Shown one piece after another: positions 35,345-41,342 of a stretch of DNA of 41,342 nt (its first letter is position 1; each line of letters opens with the position of its first letter). A program made the translations under genes and the position numbers. The notes under the pieces were generated by a model. It saw only the letters and a list, made by a program, of their open reading frames with translations. It ran no database searches and had not been told where the DNA came from. The DNA is taken from positions 18,033 through 59,374 of the forward strand of contig DJWE01000049.1 in NCBI GenBank assembly GCA_002441465.1, read 5' to 3'. The stretch is from Propionibacteriaceae bacterium UBA6238. Lineage in GTDB: Bacteria > Actinomycetota > Actinomycetes > Propionibacteriales > Propionibacteriaceae.

Positions 35345-36841
35345 TCAGCCCGCAGCGGCCCGCACGGCGCGCAGCCAGCGGTCGTACTTGCGGTCGTAGT
35401 CGGAAGCGGGCCTGCTCGGCTCCACGGTCGTCACCGGCGGGACCATCGCCGCGGCGGCGTCCTGGACGCTGGGGTAGAGACCCGCGGCGGCTGCGGCGAC
35501 GATCACCGCGCCGAGGATTCCGCTCTCGCGTACGTCCACGATTTCCAGCGGCGAGCCGAGGACGTCGGCGAACAGCTGGGTCCACTCCGGGCTCTTTGCG
35601 ACGCCACCGGTGAAGCGTGCTGCCCCGTCGAGGTCGGTGTAGCCGCGTAGCCGCTCGACGTGCTCGCGATGGGAGAAGGCGACACCTTCGTAGACCGCCC
35701 GGAGGAGCTGGGGCAGTCCGTCCACGTTGGAGACGTTCGACCACCCGCCGAGGCTTCCCGGGTGCAGGTTCGACCCGAAGACGAAGGGGGTGAACACCAC
35801 GTCGGTATCGCTGCCGCCTTCACCGAAGACGATCTCGTCGCAGAACCGGTAGAGGTCCTTGTTGCTGCGCTCGGAAAGTCCGGGCAGTTGTCGCAACACG
35901 TTCGTGACCAGCCACTCGAGGTTTGCCGCGGAGGTCGGGGAGGCCTCCATCACCAGGTACTTGCCCGGCATCGGCGCCAGCGAGGTCATGAACAGGTTCT
36001 CGTCGACGACGGGCTCGTCGGCGAAGTACTCGTTGATCGACCAGGTGCCGGTGACCACCGCAAGCTGGTTGGAGTGCACTGCGCCTACCCCGATCGCCGA
36101 GGCGGAGATGTCGGAGATGCCTGCGTAGACGGGTGTGCCGGCCGCAAGTCCGGTAGCCGCGGCCACAGAAGGCAGGACGCGGCCTGCCACAGCGGTCGAC
36201 TCGACCAGGGGCGGGATCTTCTCCGCCCACTCGCCGACCCCCATCCTCTCCAGGAGCGTCGTGTGCGGCGCTCTGGTGGTCATGTCGAGCAGGTTGGTGC
36301 ACGAGGCATCGGTGAGTTCGAAGCCGATCTCGCCGGTGAGCATGAAGCGGATGTAGTCCTTCACCATGAGGAGGTGCTTGGTCCGGCGGACATTCTCGGG
36401 CTCGTGCTCGGACAGCCAGGCGAGCAGCGGCAGCGGCGCTCCGGCGAACAGCGACTGCATGGTGGTGTCGAGGCATTCCCTGCGGTAGGAGCCGTCCGCC
36501 AGCCAGCGCTCGACCACCCCTTGAGCCCGGGAGTCGTTGGAGACGATTCCGTTGCGCACCGGCCGGCCGTATTCGTCGATCAAGTACAGCCCGTTGCCGT
36601 GGCCGGTGAGGGTGATGGCAACGATGTCGTCGGCGGACACGCCACTCTCGAGGACGGCGCGCCGCATGACTTCGACGTTCGCCACCCACAAGGCGCCCAT
36701 TTCGCGCTCGCTCCAGCCCGGTCGGGTCAGGACTTGCGGAACCGATTCCGAGGCGACGGAAACCATTTCTCCGGAGGCTGCATAAACAGCCGCCTTGGAC
36801 AGGGATCCGCCATTGTCAATTCCGAGGATGTATTGCTTCAT
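35345..36841 (-). CDS. FGGY-family carbohydrate kinase, LyxK-like
   Basis: The 498-residue kinase has the ATP-binding start YILGIDNGGSLSKAAVY, QVLTRPGWSEREMGALW, VAITLTGHGNGLYLID, GIVSNDSRAQGVVERW, GTPVYAGISD, AVVTGTWSINE and the C-terminal phosphate loop FTGGVAKSPEWTQLFADVLG. By eye it is closest to L-xylulose kinase LyxK, for example VMEASPTSAANLEWL and VYEGVAFSHREHVERLR. The substrate could be L-xylulose or another ketose or polyol. It is the first gene of the operon, starting right after the leader terminator, with GGAAGG as ribosome site. Confidence 0.9.
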   Translation of the reverse strand: MKQYILGIDNGGSLSKAAVYAASGEMVSVASESVPQVLTRPGWSEREMGALWVANVEVMRRAVLESGVSADDIVAITLTGHGNGLYLIDEYGRPVRNGIVSNDSRAQGVVERWLADGSYRRECLDTTMQSLFAGAPLPLLAWLSEHEPENVRRTKHLLMVKDYIRFMLTGEIGFELTDASCTNLLDMTTRAPHTTLLERMGVGEWAEKIPPLVESTAVAGRVLPSVAAATGLAAGTPVYAGISDISASAIGVGAVHSNQLAVVTGTWSINEYFADEPVVDENLFMTSLAPMPGKYLVMEASPTSAANLEWLVTNVLRQLPGLSERSNKDLYRFCDEIVFGEGGSDTDVVFTPFVFGSNLHPGSLGGWSNVSNVDGLPQLLRAVYEGVAFSHREHVERLRGYTDLDGAARFTGGVAKSPEWTQLFADVLGSPLEIVDVRESGILGAVIVAAAAAGLYPSVQDAAAAMVPPVTTVEPSRPASDYDRKYDRWLRAVRAAAG

Positions 36842-36855
36842 CGCAATCCTTCCAC

Positions 36856-36908
36856 AAAAAAAAGCCCGTCCTTCCGGCCATTGAAAGATGGCTACGGAAA
36901 AACGAGCT
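36856..36908 (-). terminator. Intrinsic terminator in the operon leader, probable GlpP target
   Basis: On the minus-strand RNA, AGCUCGU pairs with ACGGGCU, UUUUCCG with CGGAAGG, and GCCAU with AUGGC around a CUUUCA loop, with only a UA bulge. Eight U residues follow at once (plus-strand A run 36856-36863; the stem borrows one of them). This makes a 19-bp hairpin with a U tract, 15 bases before the kinase start codon. Such a U tract is rare in this GC-rich window. The operon encodes a GlpP antiterminator, so regulated readthrough is expected. Confidence 0.85.
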
Positions 36909-36947
36909 GGCGTTTACGTGCTCAGGAAGTTCTGTTGTTCGTGGCCG

Positions 36948-36976
36948 ATGCTAGCACTGTCCAAACGGCGCGTCAA
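36948..36976 (-). promoter_or_regulatory. Promoter of the kinase-glpP operon
   Basis: The -35 box TTGACG (36976-36971) and the -10 box TAGCAT (36953-36948) are 17 bases apart, and TGC precedes the -10 box, making it extended. The start of transcription would be near 36941, leaving about 100 bases of leader that contain the terminator. Confidence 0.75.
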
Positions 36977-37409
36977 CAGCTTCTGGCTAGGTGGAACTGT
37001 GCCGATGGGGCTCCGGATCCCGGAGTCCCGATTTCTTCGCGATGTTCGACGCTGATCGATGCCGAGGCAAATTCTGGACCACCTACCCGCCGTCGCGACT
37101 CATCGCCGAAGGCGGGATCGCCTGCTTCGAAGTCGTGGGCGAGCAGGCAATCAGAGTTCAGGATGGACCTGGCCGTCATCCTCGATCCGGTCGTCTGCGT
37201 GGCAGAATGCGCCGGGCGTCGAGCGCGTTCTTGGCGAATGCCCCATTCTTGGGCGGGCTGTCGGTGATGGCTCGATTTTGGTTCGGCCGGGGAAGTTGGC
37301 TGCCGCTGGCCGGGGCCACCGTCCTCGCGGTACGGGCCTGGGTGCCCGCGCGGCCCTCGGCGCGCGCAGCGGGGACGTCCCCGCTCGTCGAGGCTTGGGC
37401 CGCGGCGGC
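36977..37409. other. Intergenic region without a supportable gene
   Basis: Both strands have open frames here, but none gives a recognisable protein or normal composition. A GC-rich hairpin stands at 37007-37029, with CTCCGG and CCGGAG around ATC and outer pairs extending it to about ten. On the plus strand it is followed by GATTTCTT, so it might act as a weak terminator. Confidence 0.5.
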
Positions 37410-38414
37410 TCACGGCGTTTCCGTCTTCTCCGCGGGACGAGGACCGTGCGGACGATCAGGCTCTGGCCTGTTCCGCGCGATGGCATGGAGCAGGGGTCGC
37501 CAGGCGCCGTTCCCGATGACGATGCCGGTGATGATCACCACTCCGCCGACGACGCTTGACGGTGGCACGGGTTCGCCGAGGATCACGGCTCCGGCGACAA
37601 CGCCGACCAGCGGGGTGAGGTAGGTGACGGTGGAGGCGCGGACGGCGCCCCAGGCGTTGACGATATTGGTGTTCCAGACGTAGGCCAGGCCGGTGCCGAG
37701 CATTCCGAGCGCGAGCATGGACCACACCACGCGCGGCGTGAGCGTGACCGGAGAGGCGCCGAGCCACGGGGTTAAAGGCAGCAGGATGAGGGTGCCGAGC
37801 CCGACCTGGATGAAGGCCGTCGGAATCGCGGGCAGCCGGCGTGGGGCGATGAATCGACGCAGCCAGACGAAAGCGATGCCGTAGCAGAGGGTGGCGACCA
37901 GGCAAGCCGCCTTGGCCAGCAGATCGTCCCCCTGCGTCGGACTGGCTGCGGTCGCGGACCAGGGTGCGAACACGACAAGGACGCCGGTGAAGCCGAGGAC
38001 GAGGCCGGTCAGGTGCGCTGCACCCAGCCTCTCCGCCTTGATCGCGACGGTGGCAACGAGGATGGTCATGAGCGGGGTCGTGGCGTTGAGGACGCTCGCC
38101 AGGCCGGAAGGGATGCGCAACTCCGCCCACGAGAACAGCAGAAATGGGATCACGCACAGCAACGAACCGACGATGGCGAGGTGTCCCCACACAGCTGGAT
38201 CGCGGGGAAGGCGCCGTCGGCCAAGCAGGACCACGGCAGCCAGGGCACAGGTCCCCAGGATCATCCGGGCGAGCACGACCTGACCGGGAGAGAGGCCTTC
38301 GAGCCCGACCTTGATGAACAGGAAGCTCGTGCCCCAGGTGAGGGCCAGCGCCAGGTACTGGGCCAGCGGGATGCCGGCGCGAATGGACGCGGACTGATCG
38401 GGCGATGTTGGCAC
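37410..38414 (-). CDS. EamA-family DMT permease
   Basis: The 334-residue protein has ten predicted helices in two EamA repeats: YLALALTWGTSFLFIKVGLE with PGQVVLARMILGTCALA in the first, and VWNTNIVNAWGAVRASTVTYLTPLVGVVAGAVILGE in the second. Members export amino acids or metabolites; the substrate is unknown. The start GTG 38414 is set by the AGGAG eight bases before it. The C-terminal tail is Pro/Arg-rich. Confidence 0.88.
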   Translation of the reverse strand: MPTSPDQSASIRAGIPLAQYLALALTWGTSFLFIKVGLEGLSPGQVVLARMILGTCALAAVVLLGRRRLPRDPAVWGHLAIVGSLLCVIPFLLFSWAELRIPSGLASVLNATTPLMTILVATVAIKAERLGAAHLTGLVLGFTGVLVVFAPWSATAASPTQGDDLLAKAACLVATLCYGIAFVWLRRFIAPRRLPAIPTAFIQVGLGTLILLPLTPWLGASPVTLTPRVVWSMLALGMLGTGLAYVWNTNIVNAWGAVRASTVTYLTPLVGVVAGAVILGEPVPPSSVVGGVVIITGIVIGNGAWRPLLHAIARNRPEPDRPHGPRPAEKTETP

Positions 38415-38712
38415 GGCGGCGTCTCCTCGACTCAGGTTCGGTCCATTCCACCGGGTGTCCGTGCAGTCCACAAGCGGCTATCGGACGTCGCGGTGTTCCG
38501 GGGTGGCCCCTTCGCCGGGCAGCGCGGTGATGGCGACCCAGCGAGATCCCACCGTGCGGCGCGAGGTGAGGAATCGCGTCCCATTAGGGTTGACTAGCAG
38601 ATATAGCACGCCCAACAGGGGTCGTGCGATGGCCGTGCCATAGTGAATTTCGGAAAGTTGAGCACCCCTCGCGGGCGGCGGATCGGCTCGATCCGAGGGC
38701 CGCCGGACTCGG
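38415..38712. other. Intergenic region upstream of the EamA gene
   Basis: No gene is supported in these 298 bases. An inverted repeat GCACG (38606-38610) / CGTGC (38623-38627), with part of a CCC/GGG inner pairing, is the only visible structure. Confidence 0.4.
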
Positions 38713-39027
38713 TCAGACGGGATGGGTGAATGAGACCGGCTTGCCCGTGGCGAGCGCGTAGGCGATCTCTCGGCTCGTGGACTCGCCGATGTACCCGCCC
38801 GGGTTGACCACAAGGACTCGGTCGGCCAGGTCGATCTTTTGCAGATGGAGTGCAGCCAGCGCGGCCTTCTGTTCGTCGGTGATCTTCTCGTTCGGTTCAC
38901 GGTGCGTGAACACACCTGGTGCGACGACGATGGCACCCGCAAGCGTCAGATCGTGGTTCGCTGCGAGCATGTCGTCCGCGAACCGGGTCGAGCCGCAGAT
39001 GCAGACAATCTCTGGACGGTTGGGCAC
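38713..39027 (-). CDS. Nucleoside 2-deoxyribosyltransferase-like small protein
   Basis: The 104-residue protein starts with IVCICGSTRFADDMLAAN and continues with GAIVVAPGVFTH, LHLQKIDLADRVLVVNPGGYIGESTSREIAYALATGKPV. This is the pattern of short nucleoside-2-deoxyribosyltransferase/DUF4406-like proteins found in actinobacteria and phages. The catalytic role is uncertain. The start is GTG 39027 after GGGAGGCTGCC. The ribosome site lies inside the right arm of an inverted repeat. Confidence 0.75.
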   Translation of the reverse strand: MPNRPEIVCICGSTRFADDMLAANHDLTLAGAIVVAPGVFTHREPNEKITDEQKAALAALHLQKIDLADRVLVVNPGGYIGESTSREIAYALATGKPVSFTHPV

Positions 39028-39030
39028 GGC

Positions 39031-39067
39031 AGCCTCCCGGATCGTTCGACGGCTTCACCGGGAGGCT
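39031..39067. repeat. 10-bp perfect inverted repeat covering a ribosome-binding site
   Basis: AGCCTCCCGG (39031-39040) and CCGGGAGGCT (39058-39067) flank a 17-base loop. On the minus strand the arm next to the gene contains the GGGAGG ribosome site of the gene starting at 39027. It could hide that site in the mRNA, or be an operator if transcription starts inside it. Confidence 0.7.
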
Positions 39068-39149
39068 ATCCGGCCATTCGCTCAGCGGCGCGATCCACCG
39101 CGCGGGGGTGATGGCGCGTGCTTCTGGTTTGGGGATGAGAGTCTCGAGG

Positions 39150-39866
39150 TCAGGCCGCAAGCAGGAGCGAGCGGAGTCGCTCGCGCTCGGCGTCGCCGAG
39201 ACAGATCTGTTCCAAGTGACGGTCACCCTCGGCAGCGAAGTCCACGACGAGTGGTCGAGTTTGTGTCACCCAGTCCGCAACCTGGGTGGGGTTCCACAGG
39301 GACTGGCGATCGTGGGTGGGCGAGTTCGGCTTGGCGCCGGCCATGGCGTGGACGGACTCGGCGTAGTCGCCGGCGATCAGGTCGGGGGCGACACCGGCGT
39401 TCGCCAGCAGGAGCGTGGTGATCATGCCGGTGCGGTCACGGCCAGCACCACAATGGATGAGGATTCCGGGCTCGGCGCCCGCGATCGTCTCGAGCGTCCG
39501 GCGGACCATGCCGGGCAGAATCCGCAAGTTGTGTGGCCAATACTCGGGTGAGTCGAGGATCGGGAAGCAGACCTGCCGAAACTCGGAGTTGGCGTGGTCC
39601 TCAGTCGGGGAGAGGACGACGTCTATCCCTTCCAGAACAGGCGCGTCCGGGTAGGGGTCGCCGTCTCGCCACCCGATCTCATCGGCGCAGCGCAGGTCGA
39701 CGACCGTGCGCAGGCCCCAGGCACGGGCCTCGGCCCAGCCGACCGTCGTCAGGAGCTCTCGGCGTGGACCGCGAGCGACCCGGCCCGGCTGCGTCAGGCC
39801 AGACCGTGCCGGGAGTCCTCCGAGGTCACGGCAGTTGAGATAGCCGTTCCATTCGAGAGTCCGCAT
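39150..39866 (-). CDS. MptpB-like tyrosine/dual-specificity phosphatase
   Basis: The 238-residue protein has the N-terminal NCRDLGGLPA motif of MptpB/LipA-type phosphatases and the catalytic loop HCGAGRDRTG at 138-147 with Cys139 and Arg145. The DLRCADEI strand and HANSEFRQVCFPILDS segment also fit. It could act on phosphotyrosine, phosphoserine or phosphoinositides. The start is ATG 39866 with a leaderless promoter. Confidence 0.9.
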   Translation of the reverse strand: MRTLEWNGYLNCRDLGGLPARSGLTQPGRVARGPRRELLTTVGWAEARAWGLRTVVDLRCADEIGWRDGDPYPDAPVLEGIDVVLSPTEDHANSEFRQVCFPILDSPEYWPHNLRILPGMVRRTLETIAGAEPGILIHCGAGRDRTGMITTLLLANAGVAPDLIAGDYAESVHAMAGAKPNSPTHDRQSLWNPTQVADWVTQTRPLVVDFAAEGDRHLEQICLGDAERERLRSLLLAA

Positions 39867-39872
39867 TCGAGC

Positions 39873-39878
39873 ACCCTA
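39873..39878 (-). promoter_or_regulatory. Leaderless -10 box for the phosphatase gene
   Basis: TAGGGT is six bases before ATG 39866. Confidence 0.5.
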
Positions 39879-39972
39879 GTGCCGCAGACGGAACCTGCGT
39901 CGACGGAAAACCGACCACCGGAAGTTCACCCCGAGCACTCGTTCACCGGATGAACTCGCGGCATGATTGGGC

Positions 39973-39991
39973 GATACCAGACTGGTATCAT
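39973..39991 (+). promoter_or_regulatory. Toxin-antitoxin operator overlapping a leaderless -10 box
   Basis: GATACCAGACTGGTATC (39973-39989) is a perfect palindrome with 8-bp arms around one base. The -10 box TATCAT (39986-39991) overlaps its right arm and is six bases before ATG 39998, so bound antitoxin would block transcription directly. Confidence 0.75.
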
Positions 39992-39997
39992 CAGGCT

Positions 39998-40201
39998 ATG
40001 GCGATGACTCTGCGGCTGACTCCCGAGGACGAGCAGGCGCTCACCCAGTTGGCTGAGGCCGAGGGCGTGAGCAAGCAGGAGGCGACCGTGCGTGCAATCC
40101 ATGAAGCAGCGTCCCGCCGGCTGCGCCGCGACAAGGTCACCGCGCTTTCGGCTGCGGCCCGGAATCGCTACGCCGACCTGCTCGACCGACTCGGCCAGTG
40201 A
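39998..40201 (+). CDS. Ribbon-helix-helix antitoxin
   Basis: The 67-residue protein starts with the short beta strand and helices of a ribbon-helix-helix DNA-binding domain: MAMTLRLTPEDEQALTQLAE then GVSKQEATVRAIHEAA. The C-terminal helix (SAAARNRYADLLDRLGQ) probably covers the toxin. ATG 39998 is chosen because of the -10 box six bases upstream. The stop overlaps the toxin start as GTGA. The antitoxin should repress its own operon through the palindrome. Confidence 0.85.
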   Translation: MAMTLRLTPEDEQALTQLAEAEGVSKQEATVRAIHEAASRRLRRDKVTALSAAARNRYADLLDRLGQ

Positions 40202-40560
40202 TCGAATATCTCACCCTGGAAGACGTCCTGAGTCTCATCAAGGACCTGCGAGTGGGTCCGATCCGCGACATCGGCCTGCTCGACTCGGCGGTGCACCGGC
40301 CCCAGGTCAGCGTGTTCGGTGACGATGCCTACCCCGGGATCGACGACAAGGCTGCAGTCCTGCTGGAATCCCTGGTCCGCAACCACGCCCTCGTCGACGG
40401 GAACAAGCGGATCGGCTGGCTCGCCACCGTCGTGTTCTACGGACTCAACGACATCACTCTCGAAGCCCCCGACGACGACGCCTACGACCTGGTCATCGCA
40501 CTCGCCAACGGCACCACGACCTACCAGCGAACGGCCGAACTCCTCGCAAGATGGCATTAG
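40198..40560 (+). CDS. doc: Doc/Fic-type toxin
   Basis: The 120-residue protein has the Doc-type Fic motif HALVDGNKRIG, with His63, Asp67, Asn69, Lys70 and Arg71, in a helix after LLESLVRN. The N-terminus (YLTLEDVLSLIKDL, IRDIGLLDSAVHRPQ) and length match death-on-curing toxins, which inactivate translation factor EF-Tu by phosphorylation. The start is GTG 40198. Confidence 0.9.
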   Translation: MIEYLTLEDVLSLIKDLRVGPIRDIGLLDSAVHRPQVSVFGDDAYPGIDDKAAVLLESLVRNHALVDGNKRIGWLATVVFYGLNDITLEAPDDDAYDLVIALANGTTTYQRTAELLARWH

Positions 40561-40950
40561 CCGACAGCGGCGTTGGGCGGTCGTGCTCGGGGGCAGCAGG
40601 CCGAAAGGCTACCCTCACACACCGCGGCCAAGGGCGGGGGCCTGCGGGTCGACTGCTCGTGTGGGTCGACAAGAGGTCGCTCTCAACGCAGGGACCACCG
40701 ACAGGCGCGATGGGGACTGCCCGCTGGCCGGACCCATGCCGATGGCTGCGGAACCCTCACCGTGCTGCCGAGGAAGGGGCCGACTGAGAACCTGGTACGG
40801 CGAGAATCGCCCTATTCCTTCGTATCTGTGCCGGCCCAGGCGGGATAACGAAGCAGAACGACACCCGGCCCGGCGAGCGTTCCGGCGTGTGCTCTTCCGG
40901 TTGGGAATGAGAGGTCCCATCCGACCGAGAGGGGGCCCTCCATCGTGAAC
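40561..40950. other. Degenerate region between toxin and integrase relic
   Basis: No frame in these 390 bases resembles a known protein. It fits decayed DNA at the end of an integrated element, possibly where the catalytic part of the integrase used to be. Confidence 0.4.
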
Positions 40951-41162
40951 TCAAGAGTCTCGATCAAGTGCCGCGGCGCTCATGATCGTCCTCAGGACGG
41001 CGTATGCCTTCGCCTTCGGGCGGTCCTTGGTGCTGCGCAGCAGGTTGGCGTGCCAGTCGTGGACGTCGGCGCCACGTGCCGCTGGAGATCCGGACCCGCG
41101 TAGCTGGCCTGGTACCGCTTCGACGGCAGCCGCCTCACGTAGCCGAAGCCTCGCCTGCCCAT
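40951..41162 (-). pseudogene. Tyrosine-integrase relic
   Basis: From ATG 41162, with GGAGG just upstream, the frame reads GFGYVRRLPSKRYQASYAGP and then DLQRHVAPT, the start of an actinobacterial phage-type integrase with its arm-binding domain. The sequence then jumps frame (near 41070) to VHDWHANLL, followed by KAKAYAVLRTIMSAA, a piece of the core-binding domain, and ends at a TGA at 40951-40953. The intervening part and the whole catalytic domain with the tyrosine are missing. The gene is broken by a deletion and a frameshift. It points away from the tRNA at the right edge, as such integrases usually do. Confidence 0.75.
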
Positions 41163-41318
41163 CGCAACCTCCCGAGCGTCCGGGAGCCCTGGCGGATCGC
41201 ACGTCGTGCGATATCTCCACCACGAGCGACCACTTGTGTTGTTTGGTGATCACTGCGGCTGGCCCCTGAGGCCCCGCGTTTGTGCTTGTCAGAAGCAGAA
41301 TCTCACGCTCAGGACAGA

Positions 41319-41342
41319 TGGCGACCCCAGCAAGATTCGAAC
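41319..41342 (-). tRNA. 3' end of a tRNA gene cut by the window edge
   Basis: On the minus strand the sequence ends with a T-loop (TTCGAAT), the 3' T-stem strand CTTGC, the acceptor strand TGGGGTC, discriminator G and an encoded CCA. Only 24 bases are in the window, so the amino acid cannot be read. It could also be an attachment-site copy of the tRNA 3' end. The integrase relic starts 157 bases beyond it. Confidence 0.6.

Noticed and set aside
36991..37623. Plus-strand frame of 210 codons after the kinase promoter
   Set aside because: It overlaps the end of the EamA gene on the other strand, has no family resemblance, and starts at the promoter of the opposite operon.

Overview
The window is high-GC DNA with dense, short-spaced genes, GTG starts, ATGA/GTGA overlaps and many leaderless promoters. 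It reads as chromosome of an actinobacterium. A propionibacterial relative is my guess from gene style, but no taxonomic marker gene is present to settle it.

Layout. (1) 1-8.4 kb, on the minus strand unless noted: a GltS-like transporter cut by the left edge, a DMT permease, a TetR regulator divergent from a small DsrE-family protein (plus strand), an SLC13 anion permease, leucyl aminopeptidase PepA (plus strand), and a PadR-MFS efflux operon with an 18-bp perfect palindrome upstream. (2) 8.7-11.3 kb: one 864-residue protein fusing a P-loop sugar/nucleoside-kinase-like domain to a GH13 sucrose-phosphorylase-like domain. (3) 11.3-17.9 kb, molybdenum: a small membrane protein behind a CsoR/CstR-type operator, then a MoeB-like adenylyltransferase, MoaC, MoaE and MogA/MoaB, an ImmA/IrrE-type peptidase, ModC, ModB, ModA and an HTH-Mop regulator. 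(4) 18.1-30.8 kb, beta-glycoside use: TatA, a GH2 beta-mannosidase behind LacI-type operator candidates, a Tat-exported family-5 solute-binding lipoprotein, two permeases, two ATPases, then GH1 and GH3 beta-glucosidases. A long inverted repeat lies before the GH1 gene and another directly after the GH3 gene. (5) 30.8-31.5 kb: a divergent phosphopantetheinyl-transferase-like gene.

(6) 31.6-37.0 kb on the minus strand is the most striking part. It is a five-gene operon transcribed FGGY kinase, GlpP-type antiterminator, 2-hydroxyacid dehydrogenase, DhnA/LsrF-type class I aldolase, aquaporin-type facilitator. It has a strong extended -10 promoter and a 5' leader carrying a well-formed intrinsic terminator with eight U residues just before the first start codon. 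I read it as a self-contained polyol or ketose uptake and breakdown operon controlled by antitermination. The substrate is unknown.

(7) 37.4-41.3 kb: an EamA permease, a small nucleoside-2-deoxyribosyltransferase-like protein, an MptpB-like tyrosine phosphatase, a ribbon-helix-helix/Doc toxin-antitoxin pair with a palindromic operator, a tyrosine-integrase relic, and at the right edge the 3' end of a tRNA. This end looks like the scar of an integrated element.

No rRNA, CRISPR array or intact insertion sequence was seen.
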